A stretch of 64,000 nt of DNA from JANRKF01 sp033763575 (GCA_033763575.1 JANRKF010000024.1:94336-158335), one strand, 5' to 3'. Counted from the stretch's first letter, positions 27,452 through 37,422 are shown. Notes: generated from the sequence alone by a model not told the origin. Numbers and translations: made by a program.

Positions 27452-30400
27452 TGAAATATTCCTGGAGCGATGAGTGGAACGAACGCGCCGCAAAACTTTC
27501 TGCGGAAGGTTTGTATGATAGCGCCAATGAGCATGATGCCTGCGGGGTGGGGTTCGTCGCCAGCATTCATGGCACGCCCAGCCGTGCCATCGTGGAAGCG
27601 GGCATCACCGCGCTGAAAGCCGTCTATCACCGTGGCGCGGTGGATGCCGATGGAAAAACCGGCGACGGCGCGGGCATCCATGTCGAAATCCCGCATGATT
27701 TTTTTCAGGAACAGATCACCAATTCCGGCCGCGCGCTGCTAAACGACATGCTCGCCGTCGGCATGATGTTCCTGCCCAAGAAAAAATTCGCCGCGCAGGA
27801 AGCCTGCCGCTCCATCGTCGAAGCGGAGATTGTGAAATTCGGCTACCGGCTCTATGGCTGGCGGCAGGTGCCGGTCCATGCCGAGGTGATCGGCGAAATC
27901 GCGAGCGATTCCCGCCCGGAAATAGAGCAAATCCTGATCGCCGGACGCGACGGTGAAGACGAAAAACAATTCGAGCTGAATTTATATTTCATCCGCAAGC
28001 GCATTGAAAAAGCCGTGCGCGCACAGGCGATCAATGATTTTTATATCTGCTCGCTTTCATGCCGCTCGGTGATTTACAAAGGCCTGTTCAAGGCCGAGCA
28101 GCTCACTGCTTTTTATCCCGACCTGCTCGACCCGCGCTTCATTTCGAGCTTCGCCATTTTCCACCAGCGCTTCTCCACCAATACCGCGCCGGCATGGCAT
28201 CTGGCCCAGCCTTTCCGCATGATCGCCCATAACGGTGAGATCAACACGCTGCGCGGTAATATCAATTTCATGCGCAGCCACGAGGCGACATTCTCCTGCC
28301 CGGAATATGAAGGCTACCTGGAAGATATCGTGCCCGTAATACCCGACAATACATCGGATACCGGCGCGCTCGATGCCGTATTCGAAGTGCTGACACGGGC
28401 GGGCCGCCCGCTGCCGCTTTCCAAACTGATCCTCATTCCGCCCGCCTGGGCGCAAACGCCGGATGTGCCGCTGGCGCACAAGGAAATGTACAGTTTCCTA
28501 AACAGCCTTTCGGAGCAGTGGGACGGCCCGGCGGCGATTGCCGCGACCGACGGCGAATGGGTGATCGGCGGACTGGACAGGAACGGCCTGCGCCCCCTTC
28601 GCTATACCATCACCAAAGACGGCATGATTGTCGCCGCCTCCGAATCGGGCATGGTGGATGTGGCCGATACCGATATCGCCCTGCGCGGGCGGCTTGGCCC
28701 CGGCGATATACTCGGCATCCACCTGCCGAGCGGCAAGCTCTATCGCGATCAGGAACTCAAAGACCATCTGGCAAGCCAATATCCGTATGGCAAATGGGTC
28801 ACTAAATCGACCCGACTGAAGGATTTACCTGCCGCGCCCGGAAAACAGGTGCCCGCTGAAAAATTGCGTATCCTGCAGCTCGCGGCCGGTTACACCCATG
28901 AGGATGTGGAAGCGATTATCCACCCGATGGCGGCGGACGGCAAGGAAGCCGTCGGCTCGATGGGCGATGACACGCCGCTGGCCGTGCTTTCCGACCGCAC
29001 ACGTGGCTTCCACCATTTCTTCCGCCAGAATTTTTCGCAAGTAACCAACCCACCGATCGATTCGTTGCGCGAACGCAGGGTGATGAGCCTCACCACCCGT
29101 TTCGGTAATGACGGAAATTTCCTTGCGCTCGATTCCACCCACAGCAAAATACTGGTGGTGGATTCGCCCGTTTTGCTGGCGCATGAAATGGCCGCCATCG
29201 GCAGCCACTTTGCCGAACGCATCGCACAGATTGATACGGTATTCGATGCCCTTGGCGAAAAAAATGCCCTGCGTAAAGGGCTGGACGAGATGATCGAAAA
29301 AGCCGAAGCCGCGATTAAAAGCGGCAAGAATTATATTTTGCTTACCGATGAAAAGATGGACGAAAACAACATCGCCATCCCGATGATCCTCGCCATTTCC
29401 GCGCTGCAAAGCCGCCTGGTCAAACTTAAGCTGCGTAAGCGCACTTCTATTCTGGTGCGTACTTCCGAATGTTTTGATGTGCATGCGGCGGCGGTGATGA
29501 TCGGCGCGGGGGCGACGGTTATTCACCCTTACGTCGCCGAAGCCACCGTGCTGGAACGGGCCGGTCGCGGCCTGCTGAAAAACAAAGAAGAAGCGGTCGA
29601 AAATTTCCGCGAAGCCATGAACCAGGGCCTGCTCAAGATCATGTCGAAGATGGGCATATCTATCATTGCCGCCTATCGTGGCGGGCTCAATTTCGAAGCC
29701 ATAGGCCTGTCGCGTTCTTTTGTCAGCGAGTTCTTCCCCGGCCTGCCCTCGCGTATTTCCGGCATCGGCCTCGCTGGCATCGAAGAACGTGTGCGCACCT
29801 GCCACACACTCGCCTTTTCCGGCGCTAAAGTGCTGCCGCTCGGCGGCTTCTACCGTGCCCGGGCGCGGGAGGAAATCCATGCATGGGAGGGCAGGCTCAC
29901 CCACCTGCTGCAAAGCGCCGTGACCAAAGGATCGTTTACGCTGTTCAAGCAATATTCCAAAGGCATTCAGGATCTGCCGCCGGTATCGCTGCGCGACCTG
30001 CTCGATTTCCGCTCGCCCAATGCCCCGGTGGATATCGATACGGTCGAATCAATCACCGAAATCCGCAAACGCTTTGTCGCCCCCGCCATGTCGCTCGGCG
30101 CGCTCTCAAAGGAAGCGCATGAAACGCTCGCCATCGCCATGAATAAAATGGGTGCTGCCAGCAACTCCGGCGAAGGCGGCGAAGGGCCGGAGCGCTATAA
30201 ACCGCTCGAAAACGGCGACAATGCCAACAGCACCATCAAACAAATCGCATCGGGCCGTTTCGGTGTCACCGCCGAATATCTAAACAGCGCCCATGAGCTG
30301 CAAATCAAAGTCGCACAGGGCGCTAAACCCGGCGAAGGCGGCCAGCTTCCGGGCTTCAAGGTGACGGCGGAAATCGCCCGGCTGCGGCACGCCACGCCCG

Positions 30401-31959
30401 GCGTGATGCTCATCTCGCCGCCACCGCACCACGATATTTATTCCATCGAGGATTTAGCGCAGCTCATTTATGACCTGAAGCAAATCAACCCGACCGCGCT
30501 CGTTTCCGTGAAGCTCGTCGCCCAATCCGGCATCGGCACCATCGCCAGTGGCGTCGCCAAAGCCATGGCCGACAAAATCGTCATCGCAGGCCACTCCGGC
30601 GGCACGGGCGCCAGCCCATGGAGCAGCGTCAAACATGCGGGCATCCCGTGGGAAATGGGGCTGGCCGAGGCGAATCAGGTATTGACCTTAAACCGCATGC
30701 GCCACCGCGTGAAGCTGCAAACCGACGGGGGGCTCAAAACCGGCCGCGATATCGTCATCGCCGCCATGCTCGGCGCGGAGGAATTCGCACTCGGCACCGC
30801 ATCGCTGGTAGCCATGGGCTGCATCCTGGTGCGCCAATGCCACATGAATACCTGCCCGGTCGGCATCACCACGCAGGATCCGGCGCTTCGTGCCAAGTTT
30901 GACGGCACGGTCGAAAAAGTCATCAATCTCTTTTCCTTCGTCGCCGAAGAAGTACGCGAAATTCTGGCCACGCTCGGCTTCACTCATTTGAATGACATTA
31001 TTGGCCGCACCGACCTCCTGCGACAGGTGAGCCGTGGCGGCAACAACCTGGTCGATCTCGACCTGAACAATATCCTGGCGCAGGCCGATAGCGGCGGACA
31101 TGCCCGCTACTGCACGCTTACCGGGCGCAACGAAGTCCCCGAAACGCTTGACAGCCAGATGATAAAAGATGCGGCGGAAGCGCTCGCGCATGGCGGAAAA
31201 ATACAGCTCGCCTACACCGTGCGCAACACCATGCGGACGATCGGCGCACGGTTATCATCGGAGCTGGTCCGCAACCACGCCGATAAAATCCTGCATGACG
31301 ATTACATCACCCTGCGGCTGCGCGGCTCGGCGGGCCAGTCTCTTGGGGCGTTTGCCACACGCGGCATCCGCATCGAACTTCTGGGCGATGCCAATGATTA
31401 TGTCGGCAAGGGCTTGTCGGGGGCGACGATCATCGTCCGCCCGCGCCCATCCAGCCCGCTCGTGCCGCAGGACAATACCATCATCGGCAATACGGTGCTG
31501 TATGGCGCGACCGCAGGAAAACTCTTCGCCTGCGGACAGGCGGGCGAACGTTTCGCCGTGCGTAATTCCGGTGCGAGCGCAGTGATCGAAGGCTGCGGCT
31601 CCAACGGCTGCGAATACATGACCGGCGGCGTGGCGGTGATACTCGGCGGCGTCGGGCATAATTTCGCAGCCGGAATGACCGGCGGCATGGCGTTCGTCTA
31701 TGACGCTTCCGGCCATTTCGAAAACCGCGTCAATACCGACACCGTCCTTGTCCAGCGGATCGAAAGCCAGCACTGGCAGCGCGTTTTGAAGGCGCTGATC
31801 GAAGAGCATTTTCGCGAAACCGCCTCGCCGCTGGCCGATGCGATTCTCGCCGGCTGGGACTATGAGTTTAAAAAATTCCACCAGATCTGCCCGAAAGAAA
31901 TGGTGGAGCGGCTTGAGCAGCCACTCACCGACGTCGCTGCAAAAAAAGCCCGCAGATAG
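27451..31959 (+). CDS. gltB: Glutamate synthase large subunit
   Basis: 1502 residues. After a short propeptide the glutaminase domain begins at the nucleophile Cys in HDACGVGFVAS. Next come the central and FMN-binding domains (GGEGPERYKPLENG, GHSGGTGASPWSS), the 3Fe-4S Cys motif CILVRQCHMNTCPVG and a C-terminal beta-helix domain (GSNGCEYMTGG). With GltD it makes two glutamates from glutamine and 2-oxoglutarate. The ATG at 27451 is preferred over GTG 27448. The order gltD-gltB is the reverse of E. coli. Confidence 0.97.
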   Translation: MKYSWSDEWNERAAKLSAEGLYDSANEHDACGVGFVASIHGTPSRAIVEAGITALKAVYHRGAVDADGKTGDGAGIHVEIPHDFFQEQITNSGRALLNDMLAVGMMFLPKKKFAAQEACRSIVEAEIVKFGYRLYGWRQVPVHAEVIGEIASDSRPEIEQILIAGRDGEDEKQFELNLYFIRKRIEKAVRAQAINDFYICSLSCRSVIYKGLFKAEQLTAFYPDLLDPRFISSFAIFHQRFSTNTAPAWHLAQPFRMIAHNGEINTLRGNINFMRSHEATFSCPEYEGYLEDIVPVIPDNTSDTGALDAVFEVLTRAGRPLPLSKLILIPPAWAQTPDVPLAHKEMYSFLNSLSEQWDGPAAIAATDGEWVIGGLDRNGLRPLRYTITKDGMIVAASESGMVDVADTDIALRGRLGPGDILGIHLPSGKLYRDQELKDHLASQYPYGKWVTKSTRLKDLPAAPGKQVPAEKLRILQLAAGYTHEDVEAIIHPMAADGKEAVGSMGDDTPLAVLSDRTRGFHHFFRQNFSQVTNPPIDSLRERRVMSLTTRFGNDGNFLALDSTHSKILVVDSPVLLAHEMAAIGSHFAERIAQIDTVFDALGEKNALRKGLDEMIEKAEAAIKSGKNYILLTDEKMDENNIAIPMILAISALQSRLVKLKLRKRTSILVRTSECFDVHAAAVMIGAGATVIHPYVAEATVLERAGRGLLKNKEEAVENFREAMNQGLLKIMSKMGISIIAAYRGGLNFEAIGLSRSFVSEFFPGLPSRISGIGLAGIEERVRTCHTLAFSGAKVLPLGGFYRARAREEIHAWEGRLTHLLQSAVTKGSFTLFKQYSKGIQDLPPVSLRDLLDFRSPNAPVDIDTVESITEIRKRFVAPAMSLGALSKEAHETLAIAMNKMGAASNSGEGGEGPERYKPLENGDNANSTIKQIASGRFGVTAEYLNSAHELQIKVAQGAKPGEGGQLPGFKVTAEIARLRHATPGVMLISPPPHHDIYSIEDLAQLIYDLKQINPTALVSVKLVAQSGIGTIASGVAKAMADKIVIAGHSGGTGASPWSSVKHAGIPWEMGLAEANQVLTLNRMRHRVKLQTDGGLKTGRDIVIAAMLGAEEFALGTASLVAMGCILVRQCHMNTCPVGITTQDPALRAKFDGTVEKVINLFSFVAEEVREILATLGFTHLNDIIGRTDLLRQVSRGGNNLVDLDLNNILAQADSGGHARYCTLTGRNEVPETLDSQMIKDAAEALAHGGKIQLAYTVRNTMRTIGARLSSELVRNHADKILHDDYITLRLRGSAGQSLGAFATRGIRIELLGDANDYVGKGLSGATIIVRPRPSSPLVPQDNTIIGNTVLYGATAGKLFACGQAGERFAVRNSGASAVIEGCGSNGCEYMTGGVAVILGGVGHNFAAGMTGGMAFVYDASGHFENRVNTDTVLVQRIESQHWQRVLKALIEEHFRETASPLADAILAGWDYEFKKFHQICPKEMVERLEQPLTDVAAKKARR

Positions 31960-31998
31960 CTGTTGGCAGATGGCAATGGGAAGGCTTATACTGCACGG

Positions 31999-32667
31999 AT
32001 GCCACTGCTTTACCATACCCCTCTCTCGCCGTTTTGCCGCAAAGTGCGGATGCTGCTGCGCGAGAAAAATATCGAATTCGAGCTGGTGAATGAAAATCCG
32101 TGGGACCGCAATCTTGAATTTTTTGCGCTGAACCCAGCGGGCGAAGTGCCGGTGCTGGTCGAAGATGACGGCACGGTGATTTCCGGCGCCTATGCCATCT
32201 GCGAATATCTGGAAGAACGCCACCCGCAAATCACATTGCTTGGCACCTCTCCGCTGGAGCGGGCGGAAGTGCGCAGACTGGTCGACTGGTTCGACCATAA
32301 ATTCGATTTTGAAGTGACGCAGAATGTGCTGTTCGAGAAAACCTTCAAACCCTATTTCGGTGAAGGCGAGCCAGACTCCTCGCGCATCCGCCTCGGCAAG
32401 CACCATATCACCTACCACCTCGATTATATCGGCTATCTCGCCTCGGAACGTTATTTCCTCGCCGGCGAGAATCTGACGCTCGCCGACCTCGCCTGCGCGG
32501 CACATCTTTCCGCGCTCGATTATCTGGGCGATGTCGACTGGAGCCATAATGCGGCGGCACGCGGCTGGTATGCGCTGATGAAATCCCGCCCCTCCATGCG
32601 CTCGATCCTTGTTGAACGAATGCGCGGCGTACGGCCCCCCGCCTATTATGAAGACCCGGATTTCTGA
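31999..32667 (+). CDS. Glutathione S-transferase family protein
   Basis: 222 residues from the ATG at 31999 (GGAAGG upstream). The thioredoxin-like N-terminal domain starts MPLLYHTPLSPFCRKVRMLL and contains the cis-Pro and SNAIL-like EVPVLVEDDGTVISGAYAI. The C-terminal helical domain holds LTLADLACAAHLSALDYL. It probably conjugates or reduces substrates with glutathione, and the CxK-type site leaves the substrate open. It overlaps queG by 20 bases, so the two are translated together. Confidence 0.9.
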   Translation: MPLLYHTPLSPFCRKVRMLLREKNIEFELVNENPWDRNLEFFALNPAGEVPVLVEDDGTVISGAYAICEYLEERHPQITLLGTSPLERAEVRRLVDWFDHKFDFEVTQNVLFEKTFKPYFGEGEPDSSRIRLGKHHITYHLDYIGYLASERYFLAGENLTLADLACAAHLSALDYLGDVDWSHNAAARGWYALMKSRPSMRSILVERMRGVRPPAYYEDPDF

Positions 32668-33700
32668 ACAAGCCCGTGCATTGGGCTTTGATACAGTCGC
32701 GTTTACAACACCCGGTTTGCCCGACTCGGCCGCGATCGGCCTGCGTGGATTCCTCGAACGCCAGCATCACGGCGATATGGGCTGGATGACGGAAAAATCC
32801 GACCGCCGGGCCGACCCGCGCACCTTATGGCCGGAGGTGCGATCCATCATCGTGGTCGGGCATAATTACGGACCCGAAACGAATCCGCTGGAAAAGCTCA
32901 CGCAAAAGAACATCGGCAATATTTCCTGCTATGCCCAGAACCATGATTACCACGACGTCATCAAGAAAAAACTCAAAGCCCTCGCCCGCTGGGTCGCAGG
33001 AAATTATGGTTGCAAGGTTAAAGTCTTCGTCGATACAGCGCCGGTGATGGAAAAACCGTTGGCCGAAATGGCCGGCCTAGGCTGGCAGGGAAAACATACC
33101 TGCCTGGTCTCCCGCGAGTTCGGAAGCTGGCTTTTTCTGGGAAGCATTTTCACCACACTCACAATCCCCATGGAAGACCAGACCCCGCAACAAGTGCGGG
33201 GATCATGCGGAAGCTGCACCGCCTGCCTCGATATCTGCCCGACACAGGCCTTCACCGCTGAGCGCGAACTCGATGCCCGTAAATGTATTTCCTACCTCAC
33301 CATCGAACATAAAGGGCAGATTCCGCTGGAATATCGCAAAGCCATCGGCAACCGCATTTACGGCTGCGATGATTGTTTAGCGGTGTGCCCATGGAACAAA
33401 TTCGCGCAGACATCGCAGGAAATAAGCTACCACCCGCGAAGCGCACTGGAAACACCGCTGCTTGCCGAACTGGTGACGCTGGACGATGCGGGCTTTCGCA
33501 CGCTTTTTTCCAAATCACCGGTCAAACGCATCGGCCGCGACCGCTTCGTGCGCAACGTGCTCGTTGCCATAGGCAATTGCGAGGATGCCTCGCTGATTTC
33601 CACCATCACGCCGCTTAAGAAAGATAATTCACCGCTGGTTTCCGAAATGGCACATTGGGCGGTTGAAGAATTGCAAAATGCACCTATATCCCTTGCATAA
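32648..33700 (+). CDS. queG: Epoxyqueuosine reductase QueG
   Basis: 350 residues. It has a cobalamin-binding catalytic domain and two ferredoxin-type clusters (CGSCTACLDICPT and CDDCLAVCPWN), then HEAT-like C-terminal helices. It performs the last step of queuosine synthesis in tRNA. The nine codons before the first Cys motif (QTPQQVRGS, 33178-33205) are a palindromic repeat that occurs, identical over 28 bases and in the same frame, in the prepilin gene at 38890-38917. Confidence 0.95.
   Translation: MKTRISEQARALGFDTVAFTTPGLPDSAAIGLRGFLERQHHGDMGWMTEKSDRRADPRTLWPEVRSIIVVGHNYGPETNPLEKLTQKNIGNISCYAQNHDYHDVIKKKLKALARWVAGNYGCKVKVFVDTAPVMEKPLAEMAGLGWQGKHTCLVSREFGSWLFLGSIFTTLTIPMEDQTPQQVRGSCGSCTACLDICPTQAFTAERELDARKCISYLTIEHKGQIPLEYRKAIGNRIYGCDDCLAVCPWNKFAQTSQEISYHPRSALETPLLAELVTLDDAGFRTLFSKSPVKRIGRDRFVRNVLVAIGNCEDASLISTITPLKKDNSPLVSEMAHWAVEELQNAPISLA
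33178..33205. repeat. 28-base palindromic repeat in frame in queG
   Basis: The core GACCCCGC ... GCGGGGATC is a palindrome. All 28 bases equal the reverse complement of 38890-38917, and both copies are read in the same frame as QTPQQVRGS. Confidence 0.85.
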
Positions 33701-33715
33701 GCGAGAGGAACCCTT

Positions 33716-33985
33716 ATGAGCCAGATTACGATCTACACCAAGGATTATTGCCCCTACTGCGTCAAAGCAAAAACATTGCTGAAGCAAAAAGGAGTGGAGG
33801 CAAAAATCCATGAAATCGACATCACCCGCGACGAAAAACTGCAAGCGGAAATGATGGAAAAATCCGGCGGCCAACGCACCGTACCGCAAATTTTCATCGG
33901 CGATACCCATGTCGGCGGGGCGGACGCTCTTTACACGTTGAATAATGAAGGCAAGCTCGACCCGTTACTCAAAAGCCTCGATTGA
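33716..33985 (+). CDS. grxC: Glutaredoxin 3
   Basis: A 89-residue dithiol glutaredoxin with the active site CPYC at residues 12-15, the cis-Pro TVPQIFIG and the glutathione-binding GGADAL. It reduces disulfides and glutathionylated proteins using GSH. It lies 15 bases after queG with AGAGGAA as ribosome-binding site, so it probably belongs to the same transcript. Confidence 0.95.
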   Translation: MSQITIYTKDYCPYCVKAKTLLKQKGVEAKIHEIDITRDEKLQAEMMEKSGGQRTVPQIFIGDTHVGGADALYTLNNEGKLDPLLKSLD

Positions 33986-33991
33986 TTTTTT

Positions 33992-34054
33992 GCGCTACCG
34001 CTTCGCACCTTGAGCGCTGGCTTTATTCGCGCTATCGCTTCGCTACTTGAGCGC
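33992..34054. repeat. Two copies of the 26-base CGCTTCGC palindrome
   Basis: Both copies read GCGCTAYCGCTTCGC plus a right half ending CTTGAGCGC. They differ from each other at three positions and match a third copy inside lpdA (40073-40098) in the central 20 bases. Confidence 0.75.
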
Positions 34055-34302
34055 TAAGTTCCGGTTTAACCGTACCGGTGCACGTCCTGATTGTTATACG
34101 CTATTTTTTGATAGTACCCTCCTTGTATAGATGACTAACCGAATGCTCACGCATTCGCACGCTGCCTACGGCGCGGCAAATCGGACTTTCGGTCTCGATT
34201 TGCATAGCCAATGACAAAGTGCATTGGCTATAAAAACAAGCCTGACCGGTCTTTGTGTGTCACGGAAGGGGGTAAATGCATTTTTTTTGCATTTTTTCTC
34301 AA

Positions 34303-34331
34303 TTGTCATCAAACCGTCACAAATTTATTAT
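34303..34331 (+). promoter_or_regulatory. Sigma-70-type promoter
   Basis: TTGTCA (34303-34308) and TATTAT (34326-34331) are 17 bases apart. The predicted leader to the ATG at 34416 is about 78 bases. The surrounding DNA is AT-rich. Confidence 0.6.
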
Positions 34332-34415
34332 AAAATATTAACCATAATTCGGTATAAATATTAACATGTATTAGTCTATACACCCACTTAATTGCCACAC
34401 CCTATGGAGATGTTT

Positions 34416-35915
34416 ATGTCGCATAAGAAGTTTGTCCTGGCGCTTTACCTGAGCACCGCCATTTCATCGGCCGCATTCGCATCCGCCCCAATAAGTCCAC
34501 CAGCGCAACCCCCACTAGGAACGTCCGCAGGATGTTTTGCCGATGCAAACCAGGCGCAGGCCGATGAAACACAGATGTGTGTAGACATATACATTACATT
34601 CAATAACGGCGATGCCAGCGTGCCGAATGATCCGGAAGGATATGAAACATGCACAAGACAAGCCTATGAAGCATACCAGGCAAGAATGAACATTTGCCAA
34701 ACCATCGCACAAAGCGAGATGTTCTGGGAAGACATACAACGGCAGATGGCAGAGGCCGAAGAAAGAGCGCGCCAGGCACTACAGGCTTTGGAGGAATCGC
34801 GCCCCATCATGCCGGAATTTGCAGGCGAAACAGATGAGGACCAGGAATGGCAGGAAACAGTTGATGAGTGGAATTTTGATAATGATGGCACTGAGAGTGG
34901 CTGGATATCGCCTTTTGATCCCGTCGCAACGCCTACGGCGATGCCTGAGCCAAACCCTACAGCAACGCCTACGGCAACCCCAGCACCAATTGACCCCTAT
35001 AACGATGGATCATGCGGGACAGGCCTGGCCGGCATCTATCCGGAGTGCTACCCGTTAGAGCCTACACCTACGCCCAGCTATGGGTCAAACCCTACACCAA
35101 CTCCGGTGCCGACCCCGACACCAAGCGTATCTGGGCCAGCAGACCCTAATGCAATGTCCTTCCAACCCTCTTCTTCCCCGGAAACCGGCAGCTCCATGCT
35201 CGCTGAGGGCGCACCTACGGATGCGGCAGATGTAATTATCACGCCACTTGCTTTCCCAACACCTCCGGTAGAAACCGGCGCCTCCTATGCTCCGGCGGCT
35301 CCGGTAGAAACCAGCAGCTCGATGCTCGCTGAAGATGCTCCGGCGGACGCTACCGATGTCGTCATCACCCCATTCGCCTACCCAACCAACCCGGTAGAAA
35401 CCGGCAGCTCCATGCTCGCTGAGGGCGCTCCGGCGAATGCGGCGGATGTAATTATCACCCCGCCTGCTTTCCCTGAAAGCCCGGTCATCAATCAAACCGC
35501 CTATAATGTCGCCGCTCCCGTTGAAAGCAGCGCCGATATATTGGCACCGGAGGCAGTAGATTATGCAGCAATGGCAATGCCCGCCATGCCGATACCGGCA
35601 GTCCCGGCTCCGGATATGTATGCCGCAATGGCCACGGCGAATCCTTTCATACCCGCACCCACCAGCCTCGGTACGGAAGGCCTGCTCCCTGAAGATCCCG
35701 CTGAAAAACCGCAATGCGCGGAGTGGAAAGCCAACGTGACTTCCAATGTGCAACTCGCACCGGAAGTAACCGACGAAGCCGTGCAGAAGGCAACCCAATC
35801 CGTTGCCAAACATCCGGAATTGCGGATCGTTTACTTCAAGGTCAATGGAGAATTGCGCGTCACCTTTGAAGGCATCGAAAACGATGCCGCCACACAAGGC
35901 CTCTGCACAATGTAG
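34416..35915 (+). CDS. Exported repeat-containing protein
   Basis: 499 residues from the ATG at 34416 (TATGGAG seven bases upstream). The signal peptide is MSHKKFVLALYLSTAISSAA. Next come a Cys-containing helical domain, an acidic segment, and a Thr/Pro-rich linker (TPTPTP). Three copies of a module of about 34 residues of the form PVETGSSMLAEGAP ... DVIITPxAFP follow, then Ala/Met-rich sequence and a C-terminal domain with two Cys residues. It is probably a cell-surface or periplasmic protein. No family is recognised. Confidence 0.75.
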   Translation: MSHKKFVLALYLSTAISSAAFASAPISPPAQPPLGTSAGCFADANQAQADETQMCVDIYITFNNGDASVPNDPEGYETCTRQAYEAYQARMNICQTIAQSEMFWEDIQRQMAEAEERARQALQALEESRPIMPEFAGETDEDQEWQETVDEWNFDNDGTESGWISPFDPVATPTAMPEPNPTATPTATPAPIDPYNDGSCGTGLAGIYPECYPLEPTPTPSYGSNPTPTPVPTPTPSVSGPADPNAMSFQPSSSPETGSSMLAEGAPTDAADVIITPLAFPTPPVETGASYAPAAPVETSSSMLAEDAPADATDVVITPFAYPTNPVETGSSMLAEGAPANAADVIITPPAFPESPVINQTAYNVAAPVESSADILAPEAVDYAAMAMPAMPIPAVPAPDMYAAMATANPFIPAPTSLGTEGLLPEDPAEKPQCAEWKANVTSNVQLAPEVTDEAVQKATQSVAKHPELRIVYFKVNGELRVTFEGIENDAATQGLCTM

Positions 35916-36153
35916 GACGATGCTCTCCGCCGGCCCCCCCGGCGGAGAGACTTCCACAAGATCTAGCAGCACCAATTCCGTGATAAAAAAGCCACATCAC
36001 CAGCACTAAGTGCATTTTTTTTCGCAACTACCACATATTGTTGATGCAGGAGTGGTAAATATTGTGTAAAAGAAACCCGATTTGTACGACAAATACAATA
36101 TATTGTGTGGCATAAGCAGGGCGCGGCTTACGCCATAGGTTAGGGGTAAATCG

Positions 36154-37413
36154 GTGTATTATATCGACTTTTGGGCAAATTACTGGAAAAATCTGGCGGA
36201 GATGACCGAACGCCAGGAAGCGGTGGACTCCCCAAAAAAATCTCCCTTGCCGCCGCAATATAAACCGCATCTCTCCCCCGACGAAAAATACTCCACCCTC
36301 ACCGAATACGGCACGCAAATCCTCGCGCTGTTTTCCGCCGCAGGCGATTGCACCTACGTCTCAAAAAATTTCGAAACCATCACCGGCTACGGCAAAGAAG
36401 CCGCCGCAGGGCTTTCTTTTTACTCGCTCATTGCCCCTGAATCACGCGAGCGGGTGCAGGAGCTGATCCGGCTGCAACATAGCAGCCACACGCCGCAAAT
36501 CATCCGCGCAAAAATCACCCACGCCAACCACAAAAACCAATGGTATATGTTTATGCTGCACCCGAAAAAACATGATCGCCAGCAGGAAATTGTCTGTGTG
36601 GTCGAAAATATCCATGAAAATATCCTGACGCAAAACACGCTGCAAAAAGCACGGATGGAAGCCGAGCTGGCCCTGCGCTCACGCTCGGAATTCCTTGCCA
36701 ATATGAGCCACGACCTGCGCACGCCGCTCAACGCCGTGCTCGGTTTTTCGCAGATGATTACCAGCGAAGTGCTGGGATCGATCGATAACCCGCAATATAT
36801 GGAATATGCCCGCCATATTCAGGAAAGTGGCTACGACCTGCTCGCCAAAATCGAAGACCTGCTGGAGATTGCGAGCCTGGACGCCGGGCATGTGACGCTC
36901 GATAAAAGCTGCGTGCGCGTCGGCGAAATTCTGAAACAGGTGGTCGATGCGCAAACACATCACACCCAGGCAAAAAAAATCCGGCTGGTGTGCGACGCCA
37001 CCAATAACGGCACCGAACTGTTCGTCGACCGGCTCAAAATCCAGCATATATTGGGCCACCTGGTCGCCAACGCCATCAAGCATTGCCGCTCCGGCCAGCA
37101 GATCAATATCCGCACCAGCAAGCTGAAAGACGGCGGATTCCGGCTGCGCGTCACCGATAATGGCGGCGGCATGGACGAACTACGCCTCGGCCAGGTCCGC
37201 CACGCGCTGTCCGAAAAAAACTGCTGGACCTCGAAACACGGCCAGGGCATCGGGCTGGGACTCGCGCTCACCAAGGAGTTTGTCGAGCTCCACGGCGGCG
37301 AGCTGGTGGTGGAAAGCACGCTCGGCAACGGCACCACGGTGGATATTTTGCTGCCGCGTGACTGCACGACTCAATCCTCAAAAGTTGATTACATCAGGCA
37401 TTTGGTGGGCTAA
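36154..37413 (+). CDS. PAS-domain sensor histidine kinase
   Basis: 419 residues, no membrane segment. A PAS domain (about 45-160, ILALFSAAGDCTYVSKNFET) is followed by HisKA with the phospho-acceptor His in FLANMSHDLRTPLNAVLGFS (near 187). The HATPase_c domain contains an N box (HLVANAIKHC) and G boxes (DNGGGMD, GQGIGLGLAL). The HisKA sequence resembles the PleC/DivJ group of alphaproteobacteria. The start GTG 36154 has AGGGGT upstream, and ATG 36202 is an alternative. No cognate regulator is adjacent. COQ9 begins nine bases after its stop. Confidence 0.9.
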   Translation: MYYIDFWANYWKNLAEMTERQEAVDSPKKSPLPPQYKPHLSPDEKYSTLTEYGTQILALFSAAGDCTYVSKNFETITGYGKEAAAGLSFYSLIAPESRERVQELIRLQHSSHTPQIIRAKITHANHKNQWYMFMLHPKKHDRQQEIVCVVENIHENILTQNTLQKARMEAELALRSRSEFLANMSHDLRTPLNAVLGFSQMITSEVLGSIDNPQYMEYARHIQESGYDLLAKIEDLLEIASLDAGHVTLDKSCVRVGEILKQVVDAQTHHTQAKKIRLVCDATNNGTELFVDRLKIQHILGHLVANAIKHCRSGQQINIRTSKLKDGGFRLRVTDNGGGMDELRLGQVRHALSEKNCWTSKHGQGIGLGLALTKEFVELHGGELVVESTLGNGTTVDILLPRDCTTQSSKVDYIRHLVG

Positions 37414-37422
37414 ACTGTCCGT

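Larger units (their letters stand above)
33986..34415. other. Intergenic region with repeats and a promoter
   Basis: There is no gene in 430 bases. It holds two copies of a 26-base palindrome (33992-34017 and 34029-34054) and two hairpins (AAATCG/CGATTT at 34178-34202 and TAGCCAATG/CATTGGCTA at 34205-34230). It then turns strongly AT-rich, with a promoter at 34303-34331 for the exported protein. Confidence 0.7.

Noticed and set aside
28825..29952. 375-codon minus-strand frame inside gltB
   Set aside because: Antisense shadow, no recognisable domain.
31255..32547. 430-codon minus-strand frame opposite gltB 3' end and the GST gene
   Set aside because: Spans two real plus-strand genes and shows no motif.
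33986..34060. CRISPR array
   Set aside because: Only two spaced copies of a 26-base palindrome with a short gap, one further copy lies inside lpdA, and there are no cas genes. The Cas4-like nuclease at 62934 belongs to a phage RecT operon.
35085..35975. 296-codon minus-strand frame opposite the exported repeat protein
   Set aside because: It mirrors the repeats of the plus-strand gene, which has a signal peptide, ribosome-binding site and promoter.
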